From NCBI RefSeq assembly GCF_003473485.1, contig NC_053044.1:52678091-52742090 (forward strand): DNA of 64,000 nucleotides. Reading direction: 5' to 3'. Shown piece by piece: positions 1 through 12,900 of this stretch. The stretch comes from Medicago truncatula. Lineage: Eukaryota > Streptophyta > Magnoliopsida > Fabales > Fabaceae. The translations under genes and the position numbers were made by a program. A model generated the notes under the pieces. The model was given only the letters and a program-made list of their open reading frames with translations, did no database searches and was not told the DNA's origin. Numbering within the stretch: the first letter of the stretch is position 1; each line of letters begins with the position of its first letter.

Positions 1-91
1 TTTAAATTAGCCTTTTAGTTAGTCCTGCAGTATTGAATTTTCATACCAAAAATTAAGTCCACTCACTATTTTTCCTTTTTATTGAATACAG

Positions 92-2873
92 TCAGCGGCA
101 TATACAGCAGTTCCTGTATTCAGCATTGCAGCAGTCTGGTTCTTGGGCTTTGGCTTCTGTTTATTACTCCTCATTGTTTGTTACTTCTGTCGTAAAACCG
201 AGTCTTATGGTTATTCTTCAACATACTATGCACTTTCCCTTATTCTCCTCATATTGTTCACATTTATAACACTGTAAGTACGAATCTTTCTATTCCTTTG
301 TTTTTCTGGATTCATGGTTAATCGAATCTGCATTACAAATTACATGTCTTTCTGTGTTAACAGAATTGGATGTGCAGTACTATATATTGGACAAGGTAGT
401 TTTCATAGAAGCACAACAACGACGTTGCAATATGTGGTGTATCAAGCTGATTCTGCAGTGGATAAATTAAGAAATGTTTCTGATTACCTTGCTCAAGCAA
501 AGCTTGTTGGAATCGATCGAGTTTTTCTTCCCGCTAATGTTCAAACTGATATTGATGCGGCAGAAACAGACATCAATGCTTCTGCTGGCACAATTTCTGA
601 TAAGACAAAAGAGAATTCAGACAACATACAAGATCTCTTAGATTCTGTGTAATGATTGATTATTAGGCATTCTTCAGCTGTATATATTTTTCATTTCCAT
701 TTTTCTCTGAAAAATGATAATTGTGAGTCTGATACAGGAGGCTGGCGCTCATCATAATAGCTGCAGTTATGCTAGTATTGACGTTTCTTGGATTTTGTAA
801 GTTTATGTCGCAGTTTAGTTGTATAATTTCTTATTGTTATTGAGGTATTAATTTTTGCTCTGACTTGTTACTATACAGTGTTCTCAATTTTCGGAATGCA
901 AGTCCTTGTGTACATGTAAGTGAAATGTATTGTTACCACTTACACTTATATACTCTTTCTGTCCCTTTTTATAAGCACCATTTTACACTCAGCGATTGTA
1001 TTGTTTGATTCTTTGCTAGTAATCATAATCCCTCTTATCATCACATTTTCTCATCAAACACTTTGACATAAATTGCAGCTTGGTAATCGCAGGATGGTTT
1101 CTTGTTACTGGCACCCTTATATTATGTGGTTTATTCCTCATTCTCCACAAGTAAGTTTCCCTAAACTAGTAAAATCTGAATTCAATGATTTTGCCATATA
1201 ATTTTATAGATATGTTGCTCATAGAAAACAATGTGGTAGCAAGTGATTTTACTACTCAACAAAGCCATACACTTAATTTTAATTATCACCTCATATATGT
1301 ATTTGAGAAATTATATCAAATTGTAATGTTTATTATGTGCATGCCACTTTTGATAGTGTGACAGCAGATACATGTGTAGCCATGAATGAGTGGATCCAAT
1401 ATCCTACTGCAAATACAGCTCTCGACGATATACTGCCCTGTGTGGACAAAGCCACAGCACAAGAAACATTGTTGAGAAGCAAAGAAGTGACTTCTGAACT
1501 AGTTAACTTGGTGAACCAAGTTATTACTAATGTCTCCAACATAAATTTTGCCCCCAATTTCACGCCGCTGTACTACAATCAATCCGGTCCCTTGATGCCA
1601 CTCCTCTGCGATCCCTTCCGTCCTGACATGACAGATCGACAATGTGACTCTGGTGAAGTGAACATAAGCAACGCCACACAGGTACGTAAATTGAATCTTC
1701 GTAGAACATGAAAACACTATAATGCACTTGGTTTGTGTTAACCATGTGAAAGTCTAAAATGTTCATTTCTGTTATGCATCATTTTTGGGGTCTATCAAGA
1801 ATCAAGGTTTTTGGAAGTCACATTGTAAGAGTCAAAATGAGCTGTGTTCTGCTCACTAATGAGTTGAGTTTCAAAAATTATGATTCACAAGACCTCGAGT
1901 CATCGTGAGCCAGACCACTCAACCTGTGGATTGAGGTGGGTTACCCCTTGTTCGAGTTGGACCTAACTGCCGATTCTAATATAATTAAAATATCCAAAAA
2001 AAAAATCATAAAATACCTTAATCTTTTGAAGAATGCCACCAATACTCCCTGTCTCTCTCCACCCTTATCTGAAATTCATGTGGTTCCCATGGAGTAGAAT
2101 TAATTTTGCTTCTAGAATTTATTTTAACTTGACGTTACTATAGTTTAGAACTTTTGCCTCGGTTGATTTTTAGCCTCAAATCTTTTGTTCAACCAAATTT
2201 TATATAAATATAACTAAACATAAATCAATTTACATTCAACTCATTTTAGGTAGAATCAATCTTTGTCGACACAAAACCAAAACACACACTAATACATAAA
2301 TAATAATGTCATCTATCATACGACAATTTGAGAGTTACTATTATCAAGTTAAGTTTGTCAATTTTAATCAGTTTGTGTGTGATACAGGTATATGGGAACT
2401 TTGTGTGCCAGGTTTCACCATCAGAGATATGCATGACCCAAGGACGTTTAACCCCTACCTTTTATAACCAAATTTCCGCTGGAATAAATGTTGGTAACGC
2501 CTTATATAATTACGCCCCATCGCTTGTTGAGCTACAAGACTGCACCTTTGTTCGAGAAACATTCACTGATATATACAATGAACATTGTCCTGGTCTACGG
2601 CATTATAGTAAATTGATTTATGTTGGATTAATAATGGTCTCTTTTGCTGTGATGTTCTCCTTGATCTTTTGGGGTGTGTATGGAAGAGAGCGGAGGCATC
2701 GTTTGTATACACAAGAGTCTAAAGATTCAACGCTAGTAACTCCTACACGAGCTCATGCACCAACAAGACGTGCACCTGCACCAACAAGACGTGCACCTGC
2801 ACTTGCACCTGCACCAACAAGACTTGCACTTACACCATCAAGTCATGCACTTGAACTTAGCCCATATCCCTGA
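92..2873 (+). CDS. Multi-pass transmembrane protein, 3' part (At2g25270/At2g12400-like)
   Basis: The gene enters from the left edge, so its N-terminus is missing. Exons in frame are 92-273, 364-648, 738-796, 879-915, 1079-1150, 1357-1681 and 2388-2873, giving 481 residues in the window. Hydrophobic segments include VPVFSIAAVWFLGFGF, ALSLILLILFTFITL, LALIIIAAVMLVLTFLG, VLVYILVIAGWFLVTG and, near the end, LIYVGLIMVSFAVMFSLIFW. Between them lie two extracytosolic-looking regions. The second is Cys-rich and has the family stretch NFTPLYYNQSGPLMPLLCDP. This layout fits the plant family of uncharacterised membrane proteins that includes At2g25270 and At2g12400, a match made from memory. Function is unknown; a plasma-membrane or endomembrane location is inferred. 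The last ~40 residues are an odd Ala/Pro/Thr/Arg repeat encoded by a small tandem DNA repeat. Confidence 0.85.
2750..2850 (+). repeat. Coding minisatellite in the C-terminal tail
   Basis: Imperfect tandem units built on gcaccaacaagacgtgcacct encode repeated APTRRAPAP-like peptide after the last membrane segment of the transmembrane protein. The reading frame stays open through all units and ends at a stop at 2871-2873. Confidence 0.7.
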
Positions 2874-3943
2874 TAGGTGACAATGATATATATTGAGTAA
2901 CCTCATTGATAAATGATGTTTTAACTAAGTTTAGATTATTATTTTTTCTGTGTTGGATAATGTTGTAGCTTCATGTAGTTATTTTTTGTTTGTTTTTGCG
3001 GACAAGGAAATGTCGTTATTTTATATGAACTGGAAAAGAAGAATCCGGATAAGGAATCAGACACGAGATAAAACAGAGAAAAAACCATGAATAAGTAGCT
3101 TCATGTTTGTTCTTTTGTAGGCCTCACATGATAGGCCATGGATTTTGGAATTTTGAGCCACCACCAATATCCAACCAACACACGAATTCTCATCTTCTTT
3201 CAACGAATAGAAAGCAAGCACAAAAGTTCTTTTCTCTTTTCCCTTCAGTTGCTATTGTAAACAAAAAAATATTTTTTATGATTCATTTAGTTATTAATGT
3301 ATTTGGTTTATAGTCTTCTTTCAATATTTTCACGCCTATTATTAGCACTTTCACTTTCTTTGAACCATTAATGACACCACACCATTCAATTGTAGACAAG
3401 TTTGATTTGATTTGATGTTGGTAAGTATTTTCAAACTGAAGAAAAAATGTCTTCTTTTGTCAAAAAAAAAAAAAAGTCTTCAAAGTCCGTACGTTGTGGT
3501 TGAACACTTAGTCACATGAAACATAGAACTAAATCAAAGTTTTAAGATTGAAAACAACGGGGGCTATCTGATATAGTTCATCAACACCGGGTTGTGTCTC
3601 GTATGTGTTGTGAATTCGGGAACCTCAAACCTTACATGAATGAAATTTAGGTTGGTGAAACAAGTAAGTTGACAACCAATAACCAAAATAACCACGAGCA
3701 ACAACAATTTAGATCTAATTTAGAAACAAGTGTATAGTAAAACTACATTCGAACAAAAGAATAAACAAGATAATTAGTTTACCTACAATGGTGAACTCTC
3801 CCAATTGTTATTTTATGGGTCCCATTATCCCACATTATTTTAAAGTAGCTCACTTATTTTGCACTTTAAGGGTGAACTTTAAAAAAAACTCGTTGAGTCC
3901 CACGTTTTTACCTCAAATATTAATATTTTATTCATATTTAATT
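2874..3943. other. Intergenic, no recognised feature
   Basis: AT-rich DNA downstream of the transmembrane protein gene. It should contain that gene's 3' UTR. No long open frame or terminal-repeat structure was seen. Confidence 0.5.
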
Positions 3944-3946
3944 TTA

Positions 3947-4433
3947 GGGTTAAATATGTTTTGGTCCCCATAAATATACTAAATTTTCGTTTTAGTCCCT
4001 CTAAAATTTTCCTTCAACTTTTAGTCCTAAAAAAATTTTCATCTTCACTTTTGGTCTCTCATTTAAAGTAAACTTGTATTTTTGAATAAAATTTTGCAGA
4101 AAAATTCATAATATTATAAGAATCTCTCCCAAAAAAAATTACATTTTTTTAACAAAACATGAATATAATATGAATTTTTATATTTTTTTATGGTTAAAAA
4201 TTCATAATTAATTTATGTTTTGTTAAAAAATCCAATTTTTTTTGGGGAATTTGTTTGACAATATTCTACACATTTATGCATAATTTCACTAAAAGAAATA
4301 CAAAATTAACTTAAAAATAGGGACCAAAAGTAGTGATTGAAAATTTTATAGGGGCTAAAAGTTGAAGGAAAATTTTAGAGGGGTTAAAACAAAAAGTTAG
4401 TATATTTATAGGGAACAAAAACCTATTTAACCC
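3947..4433. mobile_element. Tourist-like MITE (487 bp)
   Basis: The ends are inverted: GGGTTAAATATG at the left and TATTTAACCC at the right. The next ~100 bp on each side also pair (tttggtcccca..., tttagtccctctaaaattttcc). Three-base duplications TTA at 3944-3946 and 4434-4436 flank the element. Long pairing arms, no coding capacity and a TTA duplication fit a PIF/Harbinger-derived MITE. Confidence 0.8.
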
Positions 4434-4727
4434 TTAATTTTATCACAACTCATTGAGTCCCGATATTACACGTTAGCCAACTCCAACAAAAATTATAGCA
4501 AAATAACCCACTTTTTCAATCTCCACCTGACGAACCATTGAAAACTTGAGACCGCTGAAGTTGTTCTAAGAGTAAAGAAAAGATAACAACACTAAGAAAT
4601 ATTTACCCAGTTCGATCCAACATTGTGTCTTAACGAGATTCCTTTTTTATAATAAATTTAATATCGAGCTTGTTTTATAATAGAAGAAACATTATTTATT
4701 TTATAAAATTTAATATCACCGGTGACA

Positions 4728-4880
4728 TTTTTTTTGACAAAACAAAACAATCTCATTTCATTCAAAATAATATTTTGGATACAATCATGTAGTATTTCAA
4801 TGAAAATACAAAAACTACATAGAAGATGTGGCAGCTCTATCAAGACAGTGAGCAACCTCGTTGATTTGTATTTCAGTAAC
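4728..4880 (-). mobile_element. LINE 3' end fragment (RNase H tail)
   Basis: On the minus strand a frame reads NEVAHCLDRAATSSM and then stops. This is the usual C-terminus of the RNase H-like domain in plant LINE proteins. About 120 bp of AT-rich 3' UTR follow, ending in an A-tail (the T-run at 4728-4735 on plus). It is 5'-truncated, as LINE insertions usually are. Confidence 0.6.
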
Positions 4881-5329
4881 ATCTTTATTTCTTGTGATTT
4901 AAAGACTCTGGTAAATATTATAAATTTGGGTAGTTTTAACTTGTGTCATTAGGGCACATGTTAAGAATTTCAAAAAAGAGATATTTTTTAAATTTTATGT
5001 ATTCTTATGCATTCAATTCTTTAAAAAGTAAAAGATTAAATATAATACACACATTTCAATATATTTTTTATATTTGATTCATTAACATGTGCGTCCTCAA
5101 GAACATAAATTAGCATTTACCTTAACTTTTTGGTACAAGAACAAGACAGTGTAGTATATTTATTCTGCTTCTTGAATATTTTAGATCTCACGAGAAAACT
5201 ATGATTAATTAGATCACAATCCAAATAACAGTTAACATGAATATTTCAATTAAAACATCATGGACTTGATCAATAATAATTACACATTAGTACTTACATC
5301 ACACCCCAATATCTCACATCAATCTTCAT

Positions 5330-5670
5330 CAATCATATGAACAATTATCAATTTACAATTATTCATTCACAATCACCAATCACATTTATCATGAATAATC
5401 AATAATCACATTTCATGAACAATCACCAATTACTTGTATCATGAATAATCACTAATCACATTTCATGAAAAATCACCAATTACATGTATCATGAATAATA
5501 ATTAATTCACAGTTATTCATACACAATCACCAATCATATACATCATGAACAATCACCGATCATATACATCATGAACAATCACCAATCATAAGCCATGCAC
5601 GATCATTAATCATATTTCATGAACAATTATCAATTCACAAATATTCATTCACAATCTCCAATCACATTTC
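5330..5670. repeat. Degenerate tandem repeat, ~20-35 bp units
   Basis: Variants of atcatgaacaatcaccaat recur at least eight times with irregular spacing. They lie within the LTR-like block. Confidence 0.7.
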
Positions 5671-6904
5671 CAAATAAGACTCATGTCATGATATGCACTT
5701 ATTGACACATAAATGCATGTGGTACCAAATCTCAACAACGTCGTCACCTTTCGATGCCACTTGCACATCGAATGTAAGGGCTCACACCTGCCTTACAATA
5801 ATCTCGAAGTAAAAGAGTCATCCCTTTTACAGCAACAACGACTATGATGCATGGACATGTATAAGGACTCGATAATGCGACAACAATTCACAATCTCAAT
5901 CTCAATATATAGGACAACACCCAATTATATTGATTATCTCCACATCATTGCATTATCAAGAAAACATGCCCATACACAAATAAATCATAGTATTCACCAT
6001 CATCACATCAACATGATCATCAATAATCCACAATGTTATTCAACATCAACTGTCACATATAGTTCACCAATTCAAGCATTCTCATATTCCAAGTAATATG
6101 GAAAACAACATCTCATGATAAATATCATATCCAACATATAATCATTCATAATCAACTATCACATATAGTTTCACCATTCAAGCATTCCTTACATTCTAAG
6201 TAAGATAACATATAACATCTCATGATAAACATCATATTCAATACAATCATTCATTCATACAACTTCACTTAGTCATACAAGAATAATCTCAATAACTCAC
6301 AAGACAATTTGCTAAAGAAACATTTCCGACAAAAATTCAAATCATGTGGCAAACGGCCAACATTGATAATTTTCAAACTTAGGTAACTTATTCAAATTTG
6401 AAATCCTACAATTCAATCTTAATCAATCATGTAGTCAAGGACTTAAGCCACTTACAAACTATTAGAAATTAGTTCAAAGGATAGCTTAAGTTCGTATGAG
6501 AAGAACCAAGACAAAACGACATTTAGCTCAAAACTCGTTTTCACCGATTCTACTCCACTCAAAATATTTTCTTAAACCATCAACACATTCACATTCCCAA
6601 ATACATAAATGCATACTCAATTATTCACTCTAAGTACTTCGTTAAACCCAATATCAAGTTTGGAAAAGTTTCACGGCTTAAAGAAAAAGTTACGATAAGT
6701 TTTCACAAAAATCCACATGACCCATGTGTAGTAATTTGATCATAACTCAAGTTCTAAAAATCATTTGGACCTCAAACCAACGCCATTAGAAAGCTAACAA
6801 AATTATCTAAAACTTTCATGTTTACACCAAGGGCCAATTCAAAACAGAATAGGTGAAAAAGACGCAAGAACACGAAACAGGGCTGCTGGAACTGGGCACG
6901 GTTG

Positions 6905-6975
6905 CTTCTTAAGAAGCTTCTGGCATGCTTCTGAAGTGTGCTTCTGAAGTATGCTTCTGAAGTGTGCTTCTGGCC
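6905..6975. repeat. Short tandem repeat (cttctgaagtgtg units)
   Basis: About five copies of a 13-17 bp unit around cttctgaagtrtg lie back to back within the LTR-like block. Confidence 0.75.
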
Positions 6976-8369
6976 TGTTCGCTTACAGCTTTTTCAAAAA
7001 GTGCGTTTTTCACCATTTTGCGCGTAAAATGCAAACCGTTAATCGGATTTTGATGCCGTTTTCACCTACACGATCCTGACACTTGACTCTAACATAATCT
7101 ATAAAAATTTCATGTTTCAACCATCCCAAAAGTCATTTTCCAAAACCTCACATAATCACTTATTGGCGAAAACGCTTAAACATTGACATTTCACACGAAA
7201 AACCCGTTTTCTCCCAAACGACTCAACTAACATAACCACAACATGAAAACAGAAATTCTCATAGGTTCAATTCATCCAACAATATCAAAATTTCAGTCAA
7301 CAACCATATATATACCAAAAGTTCATTTTGGTCCTTCACATGAACACTTAACTCAACTTCACCAATTTCACAAAACCACCAACAACAATTTATTTCTCAT
7401 CATCAATCCACAATTAAGTATACCCAAATCATAATTCACTTACAATAGCATCAGTTAACAATAACCACATCAATGGAATATGAATCACATCTCATTTCAA
7501 TCAAAACATATCAAATTTCATCAATTAAGCATAATTTCATAACTTAACATTTATACATACTTTGAAACATGTAATTTCACCCACAAACATACCATAATCA
7601 TCAATTCATGCACAAGAAAATAGCATCACAGCAAGAGCACGAATTTAGCAACAATTGTTCATCAACCCATTTTCATACAACATGAGAAAATGCAAAGATT
7701 GTACATGATTATGATAATAACTAACCCCCTTACCTTTGAAGTTGATTATCTCTAACCCTTGCTTCAATTCAGCTCATAGGTCACCCAAATTGATTCCCCA
7801 AGCTTTCCCTTCAACACTCTTGTTCTTCTCTTCACCTCTTTCTCTCTCTACCTCTCTCTCTCTCTAGGAAAATGTTTTGTGAAGTGAATGAAAGATATTT
7901 TCCTATGACAACCCTAATGTTATCTCCCTTAATGGGCTCAATTCCAAATTCTAATGAGCTTAACTCATTCTAACATAATTCCAAAAAGTTTCTATACACT
8001 CAACGATAATTACTAACAACGGTAAAATATAACGAACGGTCACTAACGGTAAAAACTAATCACTACACTAGTAACTTAGTAAAATAAGGGTTCTCACTAA
8101 ATATTAAAATGATTCTCACCAAAATTACCATTTTACCCTTACCCGTCAAATGACTAAAATACCCTTATAATACGGTAATCCACGTAAATGCACCCGACGA
8201 CAATTAAATACACACAAACACAATTAAAAGTAATTAAAATAAATCTAGCTAAAAATCGGGCTGTTACATAGTGCATTTCACTTTCCGTGTTTTGTAGGTT
8301 GAGTTATCCCCCAATTCAGTTCCAAGCTTGGTAGAGCCTACAATATCAACGATCTGCTTGCCACTTAAT

Positions 8370-8640
8370 TTGCTACACGGTTAGTCTCAATGACGGTTTG
8401 GTTATTATCACTCTGCCTATTGTCAGACTTGGTTGAATCTGCACTCTCGATTACAGGGTTCTGCAAAGGACCAGGAACTCGTGTAAATATCACAATTTTT
8501 GCTCACATATAAATGACTGATCCAAAATTATCTGCTATTTTAGTTACCTCAAGTGCCTTTTCATTAGACATAGTCAATAAGTTTGCATCTAGATTGTCAG
8601 CTTCATTTTCTTCAGCATCATTCTTAGACACAAATTGAAC
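8370..8640 (-). pseudogene. Possible degraded gene end (two exon-like pieces)
   Basis: The minus strand has an open stretch containing NDAEENEADNLDANLLTM and ending in EKALE before a good donor, GAG|GTAACT (about 8552). After ~85 bp comes a good acceptor (tcctttgcag, about 8464) followed by NPVIESADSTKSDNRQ and a stop soon after. The acidic, Ser/Asn-rich sequence was not recognised. No start codon or longer upstream coding region was found, and the first piece is also present in the tandem copy at 9166-9700. This may be the remains of the 3' end of a host gene. Confidence 0.3.
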
Positions 8641-9129
8641 CACCGTAAATTAGAGTCATATACTAACATTATATAATTGACACAATAACTTTTTTTGTAA
8701 ATTAAGCCAAAACACATGAAGACCAAGGCAAAGAGAAGAAATTAAAACCAATATGTTGCAGCTGGAACACAAATAGACAAATCAAAACACAGGGAGGAAA
8801 GAATGCCACTATGTAGCAGCTGTAGTACCAAAACACTGCTGCTGCACTACATTAGTCCACATGCCGAAAACCAGCTCTAAATTATGCAGAAAATCACCTC
8901 GATCTCGCTCCAAATTATGCAGAAAATTACCTTGAACCAGCTCTGAATAGTTAAGCACACATATGGATATGAAAAAAAAGAAAGACATTCCATAAGCATA
9001 TATTTTGGAAGAAGACTATAGTAGCATTATAAAATACATGCCCATGAGTAAAGTTCCAGTTCCGTCTCCAAAACCATTCTTAATACACATGCATCATATC
9101 ATATAAATTATATTGCTAGATGATATAAA
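8595..9129. repeat. Direct duplication, copy 1 (535 bp)
   Basis: This segment matches 9166-9700 almost base for base. It starts at tgtcagcttcattttcttc and ends at ttgctagatga. A 36 bp spacer separates the two copies. Confidence 0.9.
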
Positions 9130-9165
9130 TAATTTACAATAAGAGGTGTATAAATTATTCTATTA

Positions 9166-9700
9166 TGTCAGCTTCATTTTCTTCAGCATCATTCTTCGAG
9201 ACAGATTGAACCACCATAAATTATAGTCATATACTAAAATTATATAATTGACACAGTAATTTTTTTTGTAAATTGAGCCAAAACACATGAAGACCAAGGC
9301 AAAGAGAAGAAATTAAAACCAATATGTTGCAGCTGGAACACAAATAGACAAATCAGAACACAGGGAGGAAAAAATGCCACTATGTAGCAGCTGCAGTACC
9401 AAAACACTGCTGCTGCATTACATTAGCCCACATGCAGAAAACCAGCTCTAAATTATGCAAGAAAATCACCTCGATCTCGCTCCAAATTATGCATAAAATT
9501 ACCTTGAACCAGCTCTGAATAATTAAGCACACATCTGGATATGAAAATAAAGAAACGCATTCCATAAGCATATATCTTGGAAGAAGACTATAGTAGCATT
9601 GTAAATACATGCCCATGAGTAAAGTTCCAGTTCGGTCTCCAAAACCATTCTTAATACACATGCATCATATCATATAAATTATATTGCTAGATGACATAAA
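9166..9700. repeat. Direct duplication, copy 2 (535 bp)
   Basis: Second copy of 8595-9129, with scattered substitutions and one-base indels. Both copies carry the acidic exon-like piece NDAEENEADN on the minus strand. Confidence 0.9.
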
Positions 9701-12439
9701 ATTCATGAAGAAATGATTTTGATATTCGCTTACCAAGTCAATATCAGAGACAAAATCTGGAAACAAAAGGTTTAAATAGAAGAGTCCTTCTGTGATTGCA
9801 TCACATAAATACACACACCTTCAAAACCATTCCGATAAAATTCTGAAGTGCAATCCCTAGCCTCCAGTCGCATAGAAACTCAATTCACCTGACGCCAAAA
9901 GATGAGGACGTTAGATTTAACAGCACAACCAGGAGGACCATAATCATAAAAACCAGCAACACCGCGATAAATCTTAAACGAAGGAATATAAAACAAACGG
10001 CGTTCAAGAATGTTGTTAACAGAAAACACCCACTACATATACCAAGTCTTGCAAAAGAAACCAAACAAAATAATGTGCAGGCCTCCATTCTTCCTATTGA
10101 AACACAATTTCAATAAAGTTTAAAGATGGAAAAATTAATTGACAAAGCGGAGGCGATGAAGGTTTTAAAAACTTGGGTGATTAAAATTGTTGTGCTTACT
10201 GGTGAAAACGATCAGGTTTCCAATGATGAAATTGAAAGGAGGCGATGAGAGGAGAAATGAGAGAAGAGGCAAATCTACTTTTTCCTTTTTCAAAATAAAG
10301 AGAAAGAGAACGCTTAACCTGAAGAAGAAAGGGGAACATTGGAAACTGATAAAATAATTAAGTATGGGAAACAAAAGCGTGAGAATCAAAGTGGAATGCT
10401 GATTAGGAATACCACTTAAAAAGATTTAATGTTATCACAATGGAGGAAAAAATTAATGTTGAATTAGGGTAAATGATAGCTTGACCAAACAAACTTTAGT
10501 AAGAAAGATCATCTACAATAAAGTCTAAATTTTATTTAGGATTTCAACCAAACTCCATCCCCACAAATCACACCACCACAAAGTTTCTCGTGAGTGCGCT
10601 CCATCAGTGTTGATGCACACCCAACCCAACCCATCATGAGATTGCTCTATTTGACATCAACCAGCTAAGCTTTTCCGGTCCTAGCTCAAACATAATCTCT
10701 TTGATGCCGCATCACGGTCTCCTAGTTTCTATCTAGAACTAGAATTAAATTCCCAACCAATTGTCAACAATAGCTCCAACGAATAAAAAATCCAGTTTGA
10801 ATTATTGACTTGCAAGTTACATGTGACGTACCAAATTGAATTTGTTTAACGAAACCGCCACTGACTTTCACATTTTGAACTTGTAAAGGCTGAGAAGGTC
10901 ACCCCCTCCCTCATAAATATATTTAAATTTCAATCGTCCAAACTTAGCAGTTTATAAAGACTTTTACTACGACCCTTCAAAAAAACAAAAGGACTTGCGA
11001 TTTTTCTGTAAAAGAAAAAGACTACGTTTTCAATTCTAACCAAGTGAATGTTTGAATATTTTTTATAGCTTACCTTTTATGTATCGTGTAAAAATGTTTT
11101 AAAAAAATAATTTATTGTAAACGCAGGACCAAGTCGACCCTTATTTAAAGGCTTCTTTATTACGACCTTTGTTTAAGGCTAGTAGTAAAGAAATAAATAA
11201 TCAATGTTGTCATTAGACTACATCAAAACCCAAGAGATGTACATTTCTTTTATTCAAAAAATGAAATAAAATAGAAATACTTCTATTTGTTATCACCAAC
11301 AAAAAAAATATCAAAACACAAGGGTGCTTATCATGTTCCTCCTAAACTCAGTTAAGAATTTGGTTTAAATTCGAATTTTAGCATGCAACAATTTTAAAAT
11401 TTTAGATAGATTTTTTTGTTTAGAGAAGATAAATTAGTTCATCCAAATAAACATCGGAGATAATTTTAAAAATAATTTATTGGTTTGAGTCCCACAAAAC
11501 ATTTTTATTTGAAAGAAGAGTCCCACAAAACTTAAATTACACTTTTCATGATAAAGTCAACTATGCTTAATAGTTATATTTAATAATTTTTATTATAATT
11601 TATTTGTGTTATATTTTTTTTATTAGCAAACAAAATTCTTTTAGTTACAAAGAATTAAGGTGAAGGGATAATCACCGATCCATTGCATAGAAGATCTTAG
11701 ATTCAAAGAGTAAGTATTTACATTTATCTTTTTTCAAAAACACTAATATTATAAAAATAGTTACACACTCTATGTATATCAACCAAAATAATTATATTTA
11801 ATTTTCAGGAGATGACTGAGTAATAAATATTTTCTTCACAATTTTTTAAAATTGTTATTAACATAAAATCAAGAAAATTAAATTAACAAGGATTAATTGT
11901 AATGTTGGTCTTCCTATTTTCATCATTTTACAGGTTTGATCCTTTATTTTAAATTGGATAGTTTTTGTTCAATTCTAAACTAAAAAATTGATTATATGAT
12001 ATATCTTAAATGACATAGAATATGATTTGATGACGAGAAAATAACATCAATTAGATTGTAAAAAAAATATCTTAAAAACTTATTTTCAAGTAATTTAAAA
12101 ATATGTCGTTAACAAGTGCCGTTGTTAAGAAAGAAAAAAGAAGAGACATTTTGCATTGCAAACAACAACATGTGGCGACCTCTAAGAACTTGAATATATC
12201 AATTTCCGATATAAAATTTTATATTTGTATCTTTATACAATGTTCTAAGGACGACGCTTTTTAACATTTTTTTCAAATAAATTAAACTAATTAATCCAAA
12301 TTGAAAAGAAAAGAAAAAGAATCGAATATAAAATTTCGAATTGTTTAAAATAAGGGGTCTAATTTAAAAAAAAAATGAAAATAGATAGACTAAAATTGCA
12401 ATAAGCAGCTCATTAACAAATTTTAACTGATTGTTAATG
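9701..12439. other. Intergenic AT-rich DNA
   Basis: Nothing clearly coding. Purine-rich sequence at 10100-10400 and several long A/T runs are present. No paired ends or conserved protein fragments were recognised. Confidence 0.45.
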
Positions 12440-12900
12440 CCAAAAATAAATATTCGGTCGAAATCATGATTATATTCTTGATAAGGTAGATGAGTTATTT
12501 CGACATGCTGCAAAATACAAAGAGATTTCGATCAAGAGCACTTCGACATGCCGCATTTTCGACAAAGTGATTTAACATGTTTCATGCATGTGTGGTTAAT
12601 GGAGCCCCATCAGTTTATCAATGTCTGAGTTTTATTACTATGGACTTGGAATACTTCAACATAGACATAGTGGTAGTAATAATAATAAAGCAAAGTCGAA
12701 TATGCGGTGACAAACAAGCCTGAAGTTTATTGAAGTTATTTTTTAATGTCTTGTGATTATGTCAAGTGTAGGGCTCTAAGTATAGGAAGTTATTGGTAGT
12801 TTTTACTGCAAAGTCAATATGTATCAGTTTGTAATAAGAAAAAAGGGTTGAATCCTATTTTCTAAAAGCCTTGCAACACCCACGCCGCGTTGGCAAACGG
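12440..12900. mobile_element. Possible LTR retroelement remnant
   Basis: The repeated ttcgacatgc motifs and the less AT-rich tract at 12860-12930 look like a legume copia-type LTR or leader fragment. No ends, target duplication or coding domain could be defined. It is a fossil at best, and the family is uncertain. Confidence 0.25.

Larger units (their letters stand above)
5260..8268 (-). mobile_element. Old LTR-like block (Ty3/gypsy-type solo LTR candidate)
   Basis: Read on the minus strand the block begins at 8268 with TGTAACAGCCCG, a start typical of chromovirus-type (Tekay/Del-like) LTRs in legumes. It runs ~3 kb with no coding domain and includes a CT-rich leader-like tract near 7845-7866 and short tandem repeats. 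The far end was not located and no target duplication was found, so solo-LTR status is a guess. It is a fossil without genes. Confidence 0.45.

Noticed and set aside
5330-5670. Regularly repeated units resembling a CRISPR array
   Set aside because: Units and spacing are irregular, and the sequence is plant nuclear DNA; it is a degenerate tandem repeat within an LTR-like block.
5851-6096. 81-codon plus-strand frame
   Set aside because: Low-complexity His/Ile/Ser peptide inside the LTR-like block, no homology.
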